From positions 4,272,713-4,336,712 of the forward strand of contig NC_092574.1 of NCBI RefSeq assembly GCF_037975245.1: DNA of 64,000 nt, read 5' to 3'. Origin of the DNA: Apostichopus japonicus (taxonomy: Eukaryota > Echinodermata > Holothuroidea > Aspidochirotida > Stichopodidae). Positions within the stretch are counted from its first letter, which is position 1, and each line of letters begins with the position of its first letter. Of the stretch, positions 52,801-62,424 are shown in pieces. Made by a program: the position numbers and the translations under genes. The notes beneath the pieces were generated by a model. The model saw only the letters and a program-made list of their open reading frames with translations, ran no database searches and was not told the DNA's origin.

Positions 52801-55800
52801 TCAGCAAATTCTACACAATCAGATAGAACTTTAGACTCGAATATCTCCTAAACAGAAAAAGATATTTGAATAATTTCTTCACTATTGGGTTTCTTTTATT
52901 GTCCTCTTTCATATAAGATAAACATTTGTGACACCTGAACTAATCCTTAAACTTTAAATAGCATTGCTGTACACCTTTACACCCTTGTAGTAATTATTCA
53001 GCTGCTATAGCATACTGCTACGCTATATCAGCAACATTATTCTCCTCAGACATTGTAAATTGATGTTTACAACATCCTTTCCCACAAATTGGTAAGTTTT
53101 TTTGGCTGCCAGTGGTGACAACCAATTTTTGAAACTGCCCCTACAATACCTCTTAATAGCTTTCATAGCAATGAGGTGCAAAGCGAGACAATAATACTGT
53201 CCACATGAAATAACAATTGCTTCCTGTTGAGAGAAGCATAGGAGATGGTGAAATACTTGGGGGTTTCCATGCTAGCAGACACAACAGATGAGATGATAGC
53301 TATGACAGGCAGGCTGTGATGACAGATCCGCAAATAACGTAATCCGCAGATACAGTAGAGGATTGTGCACTGGAGGGTGCACAGCACTCTGGGAACTGCA
53401 AACAGACCACAGAGTCTGATGTAGTCAGTGCCGTTCATCCTCAGCATGGAACAGACTGAATGTATTGCCATAGTACTAAGTACTTCAATGGTTGCAGCAA
53501 GTTTGAAGATGACTAAACTATTCATTGTCTTTCTAATAATTTGGGAGCGTACTCGAGCATACCTTTGTTTAATGAATTACAGGATAACATTAATTATACA
53601 GACAAAGCCTGTCACCTCTTGTTTATCATTTTCAGTCTTTGTCCTAACCTTATGAAGGAAGCCTCATTTACCAAACTTTGAGGTCAATAAGCAATTACAA
53701 TTTTTAGAGTGAGGCAACTGAAGGAACTTGAACGATCCAGTCGTAACTGCAGAGCCTTACAGACACACAGTCAATATGAAATGGAAAGTATGTTAAAAAT
53801 CCATATAGACAATATGTTACTTGATGAAATGATGAAAGACCAGGAGAAGACATCCAGGAATACATGTTGTTTGAGTGAAGATTTGATGTCTATGCCAACA
53901 TCACATCCATAGCCAATAAACAGACTGAATGTATTGGAGTACTACTTCAATGGTTGCAGCAAGTTTTAAGATGACTAAACTATTAATTGTCTTTGTTATA
54001 TAGCATACCTTTGTTTAATGAATTACAGGATAACATTAATTATACAGACAAAGCCTGTCACCTCTTGTTTATCATTTTCAGTCTTTGTCCTAACCTTATG
54101 AAGGAAGCCTTGTTTACCAAACTTTGAGGCCAATAAGCAATTACAATTTTTTTGAGTGAGGCAACTGAAGGAACTTGAACGATCCAGTCATAACTGCAGA
54201 GCCTTACAGACACACAGTCACTATGAAATGGAAAGTATGTTAAAAATCCATATAGACAATATGATAATTGATGAAATGATGAAAGACCAGGAGAAGACAT
54301 CCAGGAATACTTGCTATTTGTGTGAAGAGCTGATGTCTATCCCAGCATCACATTCATAGCCAATTAAGAGAGCAGTTCCAGAGCATCTGCCAACTGTTCA
54401 AGATGCTTTTGGGGATGTTGTAGAGAATGATTTATCCAGAGTTCTTAAAAGATTCCCAGACTTCTTGGAGAGGCAAGATGCCTCTGACTGGCAGAGTTGG
54501 AGTCAATGAAAGATTGTGTGCAATCTAATCTGGAGAGCTTTCCTTGGAGTCAGTGGGTTTCTCTCTCGCAAAAGAAGCCCTGGGGAAGCTCCATTAAGAC
54601 ACAAGATATGTTCACTAGATGGTTTCAAATCTGTGCTAGAGTCCATGTTGGCCCCCCTCCCCACTGGAGCCAAACTGAAGCCCACACTAAAGCCCATACT
54701 GGGTCCAACAATAACGCTGACACTGGGATATCACAATAAAGTCCACAAAAAAGCCCACACTGGAGTCCATGTACAGTAGGAGACTTGACTCCTCAAAGAT
54801 CCGTCTGGACCAGAGATCTATTGAGACTAAGGAGCAGATTATGGTTTGATCTTGGGACCAGAGATGGATCCAAAATATCCATCAAGCTCCATCCAGACCT
54901 GAGATCTGCTGAAATGGAGGAGCAGATGATGGGACCAGAATCTGTGTCCCCAGAGCCAGTGAGATAATTCCAGGAATTGAGCTCCATCTGGTGGACATAA
55001 GGTCCCTTATGGTCTGAGGAGTCCTTCCCTTTCCTCAATTTGTGGAATCACCTGTATTAGCGTTTGGAAGAACGTACTGTTATTCCCAGACCTTACTGCT
55101 ATTGGGTGAGCAACTGTTGAACCCGAGGTTCACTGAGAAGACAATGGAACTGGAATCTGTGCTGGCGTCGATTGGAGAACTGGTTCCTCTGGGGCCAGCT
55201 TGCTCTTTTTAGAGCCATCCAAGGAACGATTCTGGGGAGCTAATTTTGAGGAGTTGCTCTATAACTTTTGAATAAACCTGCAGTTCTACATGGCCCCACT
55301 ACCATATATTTACTACTGTCAGCTACATAAATACATCGATACAGATGTAAAATCTTGGTACAGATAAACCTCTGGTATTTCCTCCAACATGGTCAGTAGT
55401 ATTTTAGCAATTTGTAATACAGAAAGATGGGAAGATATCAACACAACATGCATGTATGCAAACACTGGACAAAGGCCAAAGCTGCACAATAAACAGGGAC
55501 GGAGTACCAAACCCTGTAGCAGCCCTTTACTGCAAACTGAAGTACAGAAATAAAGAAAGAAATGACATGCAATATGAGGCCCCCATAAGGGTACTGTACA
55601 TGAGCAAACGAAAAGGCAAAGGTTGGCTGCACGAAAGGGTTCCATTCTGAAACTGAGCCTTTAGTAATTTAAGATGCAGTCTGTAGTACAGAAATATTAT
55701 GGAAATGAACAAACATGAGATGCAATAAACATGATATAGTACACACTATCATGTGAAAGAACAAAGGCCAAAGATGCCAAGGAAAGTAACAATATAGCAA

Positions 55801-58800
55801 AGCTTCTTTCCTGTACGAATAGAGTGGGCAAAACATACATGTGAAAGCGGGCGTTTGATCCCGAAGTGGGTGAGTGGTGGCGCAGTGCTAAAATGTTACC
55901 AACTTTTGTAGATTGAAGTGCATATATGCTTGGACGGCGACAGGTATTGAGAAAAGTGAAGAAAATTCATCCGTTAGAAACGGACGTTCTGTGTGAGTAC
56001 AAGATGTTGGTAAAGATGCAGGTGCCATGACACTATGAGTAATCCCCATAGTGCATGCTGAAAGGAGATGATGAATGCAGCTCTATAAAGAGAATGCAAG
56101 AAGGCCAAAGACAAACACAAGAGTGTTAGTTGAAGGGAGGTTACTTACTTCCAGGTGGGAGGTTACCTCTAGATGGGGGGTTACTTCTAGATGGGGGGCT
56201 ATTGGTCTTTCTGCTGAGGCGTTTTGCTGAGGACGGGCAAAAAAGAAAAATTCTAACCTGAAAAGACAGCCTTGATTTGTGAGAAGTACTTGTCATTCAG
56301 TACTACTACTTGGTTTATAAACATTTCTTCAAACCAAAGGACAGTCTCAGAAAGAATTATTATCATTTATTGTACCCTTCAATGGGATGAAGGAGGGCAG
56401 GGGACAAGCAAAGCAAATTTCTCTGGTCATCCATAGGATCACCTGGACCTCAAATTTGGTTGGTATTAACTTGTTAATTTTTTTTTAATTTGGAACTTTC
56501 AGCGAATGTGAGAAAGATCTTTTAATAGGACCCCATACTGATCAGTATTTGAAGACTTGTCCAAAGTTTTGTTGAGTGACGACCAGCAAACTATTGTTAC
56601 GGTCAGTCCTGCTGCACCTTGGTATGTAGTCCCTGGCTGGACTTGTCAAAAGAGCTAATGAGCTATAACAGATAGGAAACATGGAAGAGAGACATGCTAT
56701 ATATATATACTGTACACTCATCTCCTCGATGGTGAATCTGAGTAAAAAAAAAACGTGTAAGCTTTGAACACCTCTCAAGACTACGAATAAATTGACAGAG
56801 AGCAGTAGAACGTGCGAGATCTAAAACAGGAGGAGAAAAGAAACGTGCAACCATCAGAAGAGGCGGAAGCAGAGACATGAAGAGGATGACTTCCTTAGGG
56901 CAATTAGCACCTGACTGAGACTTACTGCATGCATGTGTCCATCATTAAGAATTATGCTTTATAAGAACTCATTTATCTACAGAGCAGCCTTTTATATTGG
57001 GTTCTTCGAATCTCTGTTATAATCCTTTTTGTCTTTCAACCTTCTAATCCCCCATCTTATTCGTTATTTGTTCATGCTTTCATGATTGCACATTTTACGT
57101 CTTTTGTGTATTATTATTATGTGTCCTATTTATAAAAATTTTGTAATTTATACTGGAATAAAGAAATTGAAATTGTTACTGCCACGTCGGCTAGATGTGA
57201 GCTTTATAACTTATGCTATTTACTGGGAACATACTTCTTTTATATTTTAGAAGAAACCCCACTTCCCTAAAGACTCATGTCCCCTGGGTGGGAGAGCTGA
57301 AACTGGGATTATGGTACAATGAAACATCCCTCGAAGACTATAAAACAATTGGACATGGTGAATGATGGATGGAATTAAAACAAGGTTGGATTGAAGTCAT
57401 TTTGGTAATGGGATAGGTTCTCCCAGAAATGACACTTATTTATCCTTGAAAATCAAAGAGAATTGATGGGAACATGAAGTGTAATTAACGATTTATGTGC
57501 GGGTTAGACAGCTCTATATTTGATGAAACTTTAGGGTTAGAGATTACAACTCTAATCAGTTGATCCTGAGGGGATTAACAGGGTACAGTATAAAACAGAT
57601 TGGCACCAATCGGTTGAATAGGACACAGAAATCCTTAATTGGACAAATATTGCATTTAGGGTGAAGGAATTGCATCATAAGTCTACATTGACCAACAGAA
57701 GTTTAGGTAAAGACACTGTTATATAATATAGTGAGCATTTACAACGAGATGGAAAAGAGGTTATCAAAGGCAAACAGCAGCAATCAACAGACAATTTGCT
57801 ACACGCAAAGTAACCCACAAAGAATACCCTATTAAAGGACTTTATTTTACTCATCTTAAAAGCCACACTCAGAAATGAACATTAAAACAATCAAGTGCAG
57901 GTGCCATGACGAGATGAACAAATCTTGAAGTAGTGCATGCTGAGAGGACACGAATCGGGAAGAGAGGTGAGTTAAAGAGGAGGCTGAGGACAAATACAAA
58001 CATGTTAGTACAAGGGAGGGTACTTACTTCCAGATGGTGGGGGGTTAGTACTCTTTCTGCTGGGAGGACGTTTCGCTGAGGATGGTTAAAAAGAAAATGT
58101 AACCTTAACCAGACATGCTTCATTCGGTGAGTAATACAATACCTTTCTCTCATCAGAGAGGACAAACTTTGAGACTGCTGATATGGTCAACGAATCACAA
58201 ATCTCGATAACAATGCACACAAAACAAAGGGATCAGGATCAAGATCAAGTGAATGGCACTTTGTTTAATAGATGTGATTGAGAATTTTTAAAATAAATGA
58301 AAAAACAGGATATCATACAAGGGCAGCATTCCACAGATAATTTGTTACATGATGAGTAACCCACGGCAACGGTGCTTAAATTAGATGTTTTAACACATGG
58401 AAGCTCAAAGTCCTGGATTGTACCTTACATTTATACTGAAATGAGCAAATAATTCACTATTACCAAACAGTTAATTGTATCTATCAAGTTTTGAGGAGTA
58501 GCAAAATCAACCAGAGGTTGAACCCCTCCCAGCCGTTACTTGCCTCGTACAGTACATATGCAGCACGAGAGTAGTTTGCAAGTTACTGTATCCCTAGCTC
58601 TATTGCTACAGGAAAATCATGAAACTATGACTGCTTTTCTGCCGTACAGTAATAGCCGGCTGAATGCAACAATACTTTTCTCGGTTGCTCTAATTAAGCA
58701 AGTATTTGTTGAGCATGGGGAAATTGTGTAAAAACTTTACACTAAAGTACATCATAAGGCTATCCTATCATGCATACATGAGCTCCTAATCTGATGGTCA

Positions 58801-61800
58801 GGGTTCTGGAGAAACGGTTTTTAGATTTTTCACATTTTGCCCTCTGCCGACCCCAAATGACCTTTGACCTCCACCCAAACAACAGGGTTTTGTACTAATT
58901 ATGGGGATGCTACATGCCAAATACGAAAACTGCATATGTTACTTATCCTGAGATATCGTTTTTACAAGCTAGGGCATCACATACACACACACAGATCCCA
59001 ACTTGACTGCATAGGTTACTTGGCTGCCTACGGCAAATACCCAATAAATTAAATGTTATGATTTTACTCATCATAAAATTATTACTTCAAAATGAACAAA
59101 ACAAATGCAGGTGCAAATGGAAGGATGAATAACCCAAACTAGTGCATCCTGAGAGGAGATAAATGCAACAAAGGCTGAGGACAAATAGAACAGTGTTAGT
59201 AAATGTGATGTTACTGACTTCCAGGTAGGGGCTTGCTTACTGGCAGGAGAGTAATACTCTCTCTCCGGTGAGGTGTTTTACTGAAGAGTTTACATGAAAT
59301 CTAGATGTTTATAATGTGATTCTAAAGTGAGAGATTACATTTCTGTTAGGATTGTTTCGGTGCAAACGTCAAGCTCCTCCCATTTGACGTCAGACAACTC
59401 GTACTTCTGAATACTCTCCTGATACAGTAGATGTCTCATGTGTATCCAGTGTGCAAGTCTACAATCACTAGTACAGTACACTGGGCATTCACTGTGGAAG
59501 CAGAGTCTCCCAGTCAAAAGAGAACATGAACAATGTTAATACCAACGCAGATGCGGTTAAACCAAACAGGAAAATGCTTAACAGAGAAGAAGCATCTATC
59601 ATTTACAACAAGGTACAGTAAGAGATTAAAACCAATCAATCGCAACTAACATAAGAAAAAGAAACAGATTTTGGTAAAGATGCAGGTGAGATGACAATAT
59701 GAAAAATCCCCCGTAGTGCATTGTGACGGAGAGAGGTATAAAACTAGGCAATGGACAAGTACCAGCCATGTTATTACTAAAGAGGTTACTTACTTCCAAG
59801 TGAGGAGTTACTTCCAGATGCAGGGCTACCTCCTGGTGAGGAACTAGTACTCTTTCTGGTCACACGTTTTACTAAGGATAGGAAAAAGACAAACATAACC
59901 TTAAAAGACTGTTTTGTAAAATATCTTTGTGTCTGTCAGATGAGGTGAAACAGACATTCCATGAGGTAACATTACGAACAGTACCTTGTGATGCAAGAGT
60001 AGCAAGCAAATGACATACATTAGGGTGCCAGGCTGCTTCACAAAACTGTGACATAAATGTTATCTTTAAATGTTAAACATGCTCAGTTTGCTACTTACCT
60101 TTCACTTCTTTCTTAGTGCTCGATTCCTTCGACTTGGTCGTTTCCTTTTCTTTGCCGGCGTCGTCTGATACTTTCCTCCCAGTATTGATTCTGCTCTTCA
60201 CCTCTGTCAGCTTTGCGGTGGCCTTGACGGGATCCTGAGCCTTGCGCCGTGGGATGACGCTCAGTTTGGGAGGTACAGGAGGTTTGTGACTCCCGACGCC
60301 TTTCACGGTCTTCTTCTCCTTCGCGACACTGATGTCGACTTTAACGTTGGACTTAGCAGTGTTCGGTTTGACCCCCGTCTTGGGCTTAATGAGGAGAGAT
60401 TTCCTCTTTAAGGCAGATAAACTTGAATCTGTTTCGGACTTTCTAACAGTTTTGTTATTTTCCTGCTCGCCGACGGTCTCTTTCACCGTCACGGCTGCTG
60501 CTGCCGATGTCAGGTCGATCGTCGCGCTCTCGACGGCCTTCTCCAGACCGTTCAGATTCTCCATGACGGTACGATTGCTGCAACTACTAGAGTCCGAGTG
60601 CTCCATGCGTTGCCATTTCCCGTCAACCATCACCTCCACCGTCGTGGGCGCTATCTCTTTCCCCTCCCCCCTCTCGTCCAGCCCATTCTGCAGGGCGAAG
60701 GTGTGGTTCCCATCGTTGACGCCCTCCAACAGGTCCACGGGAGAAAGTTTGACTGTGACCTTGGGGTCTATACCATTTGTTTCGGTACTCACTCGAGTAG
60801 TCGAGTCTGCCGGTATGCTTTCGTCATTGTGGTGGTCCGCCAAGCTGACTCCATTTTCAAGGGTGATGGTGGTGTGATTAGTAAACTCCATGTCCGCACC
60901 CTCCTCTGCGGTCTGGACTGGATCCTGATCTGTAGCAACGTCACCTTTAACAGGGACAGAGTCCATGCTCCAGAAGGACAGCGGATTAGAATGGAGGGTG
61001 GATTCTCCGACAAAAAATTCCTCCTCGACCGGTGTAATCGGCTCCCAAATGGGAGTATTCTTAATGTCCATAAATTTTAAATAAAGTTCGTCGTCATGGA
61101 GTTCCTCGCGCAGATTCTCCGGTATCAGATTCGATTCGCTCAAAGCCTGCTCTAATTCTTCTGGCGTCAAAAGGTCAAATTTCCAACGGCCAGTGGGAGT
61201 ATCCAAGGATGAAGGAATAGCTAGAAACTCGTCGTATTCGATTTCGTCATCCTCGGATAAGGCGTCCTCCACATCCGTCCCGACCCTCACGTGAAATTCA
61301 ACCGGGGTGGACGACGTGGGAATGTCAAAGTCCCAGGCGAGGCTTGAGTTGGACTTTTCGCAGGTACCTAGAGATCCTTGCGATCCTATTTCCGCCGGGT
61401 CGTTGGTTACATCATAGGTCCTATTGGCCCTCAAATGACAGTTTTCGACCAAGTCCGGTCTCGTGGGAATATCCAACAGTTCCTCTTCGCTACCGCCTAT
61501 GCTAGACAGGTTCTGATAGCTTGGTACTGAATCTAACCTACCGCTACACTCAGTTTCTGGCATCACTTGCCAGAGTTGATACCCGTTCTTTCCTCCGGTC
61601 TCTTTCGGATTTTTCCGTTTGGCGCTGTGGTCGCTCTGCAGACTGGAATGATCGTCTCCCGGTAAGGTGAAAGTATTGTTCAGACCACCAAACTCTTTTT
61701 GAGATACCTGTGAGAAACGAGAATTGGGGGATTTCAGGGCGTCCTTACCCAACCAAGCGGGACATGTGAGACTCTTGTCCAGAGGGCTGACTTTCCGATT

Positions 61801-62424
61801 TAAGAGTTTACTAGACGAGGAGGAGGATCGCTTCTCCTTCGCTCCCGATGATGAGACTTTTACAGAATAACAGCTGATCTGTGTATTCCCAGACTTTGCG
61901 GATTTCGACTGCCTGTCCTTTTGGAGGGCTCCGTTGGAGAACGGCAAGGTCTTTGGACGAGGTAAACGTTTAGAGGTTACGGTAGCGGTCGTGTGCAGCT
62001 TCCTGTGAGCTTTCACGTCCGATACGACAGTTTTACAAGACTGAACTTCACCGTTCAGTAACGGGGGTCCCAATGGAAAAACCTTGTAAGCTGGCACAAA
62101 GAGACCGTGCGACGGTACACACTCAAAGTAGTGGATCCCGTCTACAGACCCGTCATTTTTACCGTTCCCATTGTAGAGTTCAATGCCGCACAGATATCCC
62201 TGAGTGAAATGCGTTTTCCCCTTGAACCTTAAAACACCAGTTTTACCATCGCTTGTGGTGACCTCCTGACCTAACAGGAGGTGCTTGAATCCTGAGCTGG
62301 GAGATGACGCAGATGGGAGGCTTCTGGAACGAGCTGTCTTATCGTGACAAGAGGACGCCTTGGGGCCTGGCAGCAAGGAACGTCTCGGTCTCGAAGAAGG
62401 GAGCCTCGTCTCCACCTGTGTTGA
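43603..62424 (-). CDS. CAP-Gly domain MTUS-family (ATIP/TIP150-like) microtubule protein, 5' partial
   Basis: Fourteen in-frame exons plus one broken cassette, minus strand: 62424-60099, 59871-59794, (59280-59219 broken), 58075-58028, 56226-56149, 52163-52104, 50527-50438, 49708-49503, 48717-48636, 48137-48024, 47569-47499, 46908-46792, 46442-46371, 45881-45762, 44890-44793 and 43882-43603. Phases agree throughout and sum to 3840 nt, 1279 residues so far. The first exon has a CAP-Gly domain; the last exons form a long coiled coil whose end (QLSSEQVTLRENFEKE, NKRLSMEKEELIWRL, VESLKTVLAMKNQEV) matches MTUS1/MTUS2 as I know them. MTUS proteins bind microtubules; MTUS2/TIP150 binds EB1 by SxIP, and SVIPRRK is present here. 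The start codon is upstream of 62424; the GTG at 62415 is not it. Confidence 0.85.
43953..44490. repeat. Minisatellite, GATAGATATGACATAGGAGG units
   Basis: A 21-24-bp unit repeated about 23 times with variable G-runs, in the last MTUS-family intron. Minus-strand open frames of MSYLSP/YHPSYV type are artefacts. Confidence 0.95.
44793..44890 (-). CDS. MTUS-family coiled-coil exon 7
   Basis: 98 nt: VAEIPAKDDKIKQLQAKVED then LSAMVECKIVYER. Phase 0 in, phase 2 out, matching the last exon. Confidence 0.85.
45762..45881 (-). CDS. MTUS-family coiled-coil exon 6 (family hallmark)
   Basis: 120 nt, phase 0-0: AAIAQLKHLPEEVESLKTVL then AMKNQEVQEMRIKMVDLEKQ. The E-x-E-S-L-K-x-V-L-x-x-K-N-x pattern is the clearest match to MTUS1 I can name. 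Confidence 0.9.
46371..46442 (-). CDS. MTUS-family coiled-coil exon 5
   Basis: 72 nt, phase 0-0: DEKFELKCKCDTLEDALKTD then TKVQ. Donor GTTGGT is weaker than the others. Confidence 0.8.
46792..46908 (-). CDS. MTUS-family coiled-coil exon 4
   Basis: 117 nt, phase 0-0: LKEEADKQHQQETLEMECRT then EQVITKLNGDAKLREQVLE. Confidence 0.85.
47499..47569 (-). CDS. MTUS-family coiled-coil exon 3
   Basis: 71 nt: LSKELRNQTLSNQELQKEYD then ALEQ. Donor GTGAGA. Confidence 0.85.
48024..48137 (-). CDS. MTUS-family coiled-coil exon 2
   Basis: 114 nt: TNEKEITRLREEHVENNRCH then AMQTEEMLKEHQVEVDS. Clear heptad pattern; acceptor CCCTCCAG, donor GTAAGT. Confidence 0.85.
48258..48600. repeat. Local tandem duplication, about 65-bp unit, 4 copies
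   Basis: AAGAATCACACACATTAGCT ... ACTGGTTTCCTATATGAGAT recurs at about 48258, 48330, 48391 and 48537, with the partial exon copy between the third and fourth. Confidence 0.85.
48498..48538 (-). pseudogene. Partial duplicate of coiled-coil exon 1
   Basis: AAGATCACAGTCAGGGACAT and CCTTTACAGATAA|GTAAGT mirror the 3' half of exon 48636-48717, including its donor (KITVRDMPLQI). There is no acceptor. It is embedded in repeats of AATCACACACATTAGCTGAA (48258-48600), so it arose by local duplication. Confidence 0.6.
48636..48717 (-). CDS. MTUS-family coiled-coil exon 1
   Basis: 82 nt: YDAFSVPDLKKKIKCMEVTV then KDMSVQI. The donor is the strong GTAAGT after GATAA. A partial copy of its 3' half lies at 48498-48538. 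Confidence 0.8.
49112..49515. repeat. Tandem duplication, about 215 bp x 2, crossing an exon edge
   Basis: The block from CCTTTTCTATTACCA through TGTTACAGCCATTAC occurs at about 49108-49290 and 49325-49515. The second copy contains the real donor of exon 49503-49708 (CAG|GTAATG); the first copy carries the decayed version CAT|GTAATG. Confidence 0.85.
49503..49708 (-). CDS. MTUS-family exon, start of coiled-coil domain
   Basis: 206 nt. A Lys-rich start (QKQTKKIQKKPKAQ) followed by SKQFDEACKQISINAKAFEA and MAVLVQYLTQQ, corresponding to the conserved MTUS segment in which F-E-A-L-T-V-V-I-Q-H-L-L is seen in human MTUS1 (from memory). Confidence 0.85.
50438..50527 (-). CDS. MTUS-family exon, basic linker 2
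   Basis: 90 nt, phase 1-1: PTRRAGFAVPAARKQSLNEA then NDKKLILPK. Donor GTGAGA. Confidence 0.8.
51620..52075. repeat. Minisatellite, about 36-bp unit, about 12 copies
   Basis: Unit TTTGATCCATGAGGGTAAAT then GATCAGGTACATCTATG, with the last copies nearly identical. It lies immediately downstream (in gene sense) of the exon at 52104-52163. Confidence 0.95.
52104..52163 (-). CDS. MTUS-family exon, basic linker
   Basis: 60 nt, phase 1-1: NVSNVSVGKRKKENVTNVDA. The acceptor follows TTTATCTACAG, donor GTCAGT. Confidence 0.7.
53448..54366. repeat. Direct tandem duplication, about 465 bp x 2
   Basis: The block from AACAGACTGAATGTATTG to CCAACATCACATCCATAGCC (53448-53910) repeats at 53918-54362 with a few percent difference and a short deletion. 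Each copy holds a 67-codon plus-strand frame beginning MRQLKELERSS. The frame has no recognised homology and may be a transposon remnant. Confidence 0.85.
54363..56148. other. MTUS-family intron, unassigned
   Basis: It contains a locally repetitive stretch (AAGCCCACACT, GGACCAGAGAT phrases, 54640-54960). Plus-strand frames here (54497-54967) have no splice or homology support. Confidence 0.4.
56149..56226 (-). CDS. MTUS-family cassette exon D
   Basis: 78 nt, phase 1-1: KRLSRKTNSPPSRSNPPSRG then NLPPG. Internally duplicated (SPPSRSN / NPPSRGN), which explains its length against C. Confidence 0.75.
58028..58075 (-). CDS. MTUS-family cassette exon C
   Basis: 48 nt, phase 1-1: KRPPSRKSTNPPPSG. 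Acceptor ATCCTCAG, donor GTAAGT. The shortest member of the cassette family. Confidence 0.75.
59219..59280 (-). pseudogene. Broken cassette exon B
   Basis: Homologous to cassettes A, C and D (AAAACACCTCACCGGAGAGA; end CTACCTGGAA|GTCAGT) with a good acceptor and a weaker donor. It is 62 nt long, not a multiple of three, and in the expected frame it meets TAA after LLSCQ. Inclusion would truncate the protein, so it is either dead or a poison exon. Confidence 0.7.
59794..59871 (-). CDS. MTUS-family cassette exon A
   Basis: 78 nt, phase 1-1. It encodes KRVTRKSTSSSPGGSPASGS and ends SLG plus one base. It belongs to a family of four related small exons (A-D) sharing a KR-x-x-(S/T)RK(S/T) start and an S/P-G-S end. 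Confidence 0.8.
60099..62424 (-). CDS. MTUS-family exon with CAP-Gly domain
   Basis: A 2326-nt exon with acceptor after TTTTCTGTTCTTTGACAG and donor GTAAGT at 60098-60093. The CAP-Gly domain, about codons 49-118, runs from GQEVTTSDGKTGVLRFKGK through CGIELYNGNGKNDGSV to GIHYFECVPSHGLF. The signature GKNDG, which binds EEY/F tails of tubulin, CLIP and EB proteins, is intact. After it comes a long Ser-rich region, an acidic segment (about 61000-61275, SEDDEIEYDEF, LLTPEELEQALSESN), and a basic Lys/Pro end with SxIP-like KLSVIPRRKA (about 60250-60261). The exon is GC-richer than its surroundings. Confidence 0.9.

Larger units (their letters stand above)
56000..59871. repeat. Segmental duplications carrying the four cassette exons
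   Basis: Intron sequence next to each cassette is also related: GTGCATGCTGAAAGGAGATG (about 56051), GTGCATGCTGAGAGGACACG (57935), GTGCATCCTGAGAGGAGATA (59142) and GTGCATTGTGACGGAGAGAG (59717), each preceded by a GCAGGTG-type phrase. So exon plus flanking intron was duplicated together. Confidence 0.7.

Noticed and set aside
54497-54967. Cluster of overlapping frames on both strands
   Set aside because: Locally repetitive intron sequence; all frames partly open, none with homology.
60332-61080. Plus-strand frames of 160-181 codons opposite the CAP-Gly exon
   Set aside because: Shadows of the GC-richer minus-strand coding exon; composition and homology support only the minus strand.
62413-62415. 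GTG codon at the 5' end of the CAP-Gly exon frame as a start
   Set aside because: A strong acceptor lies just upstream (exon begins 62424) and the frame is open to it, so the start codon is in an earlier exon.
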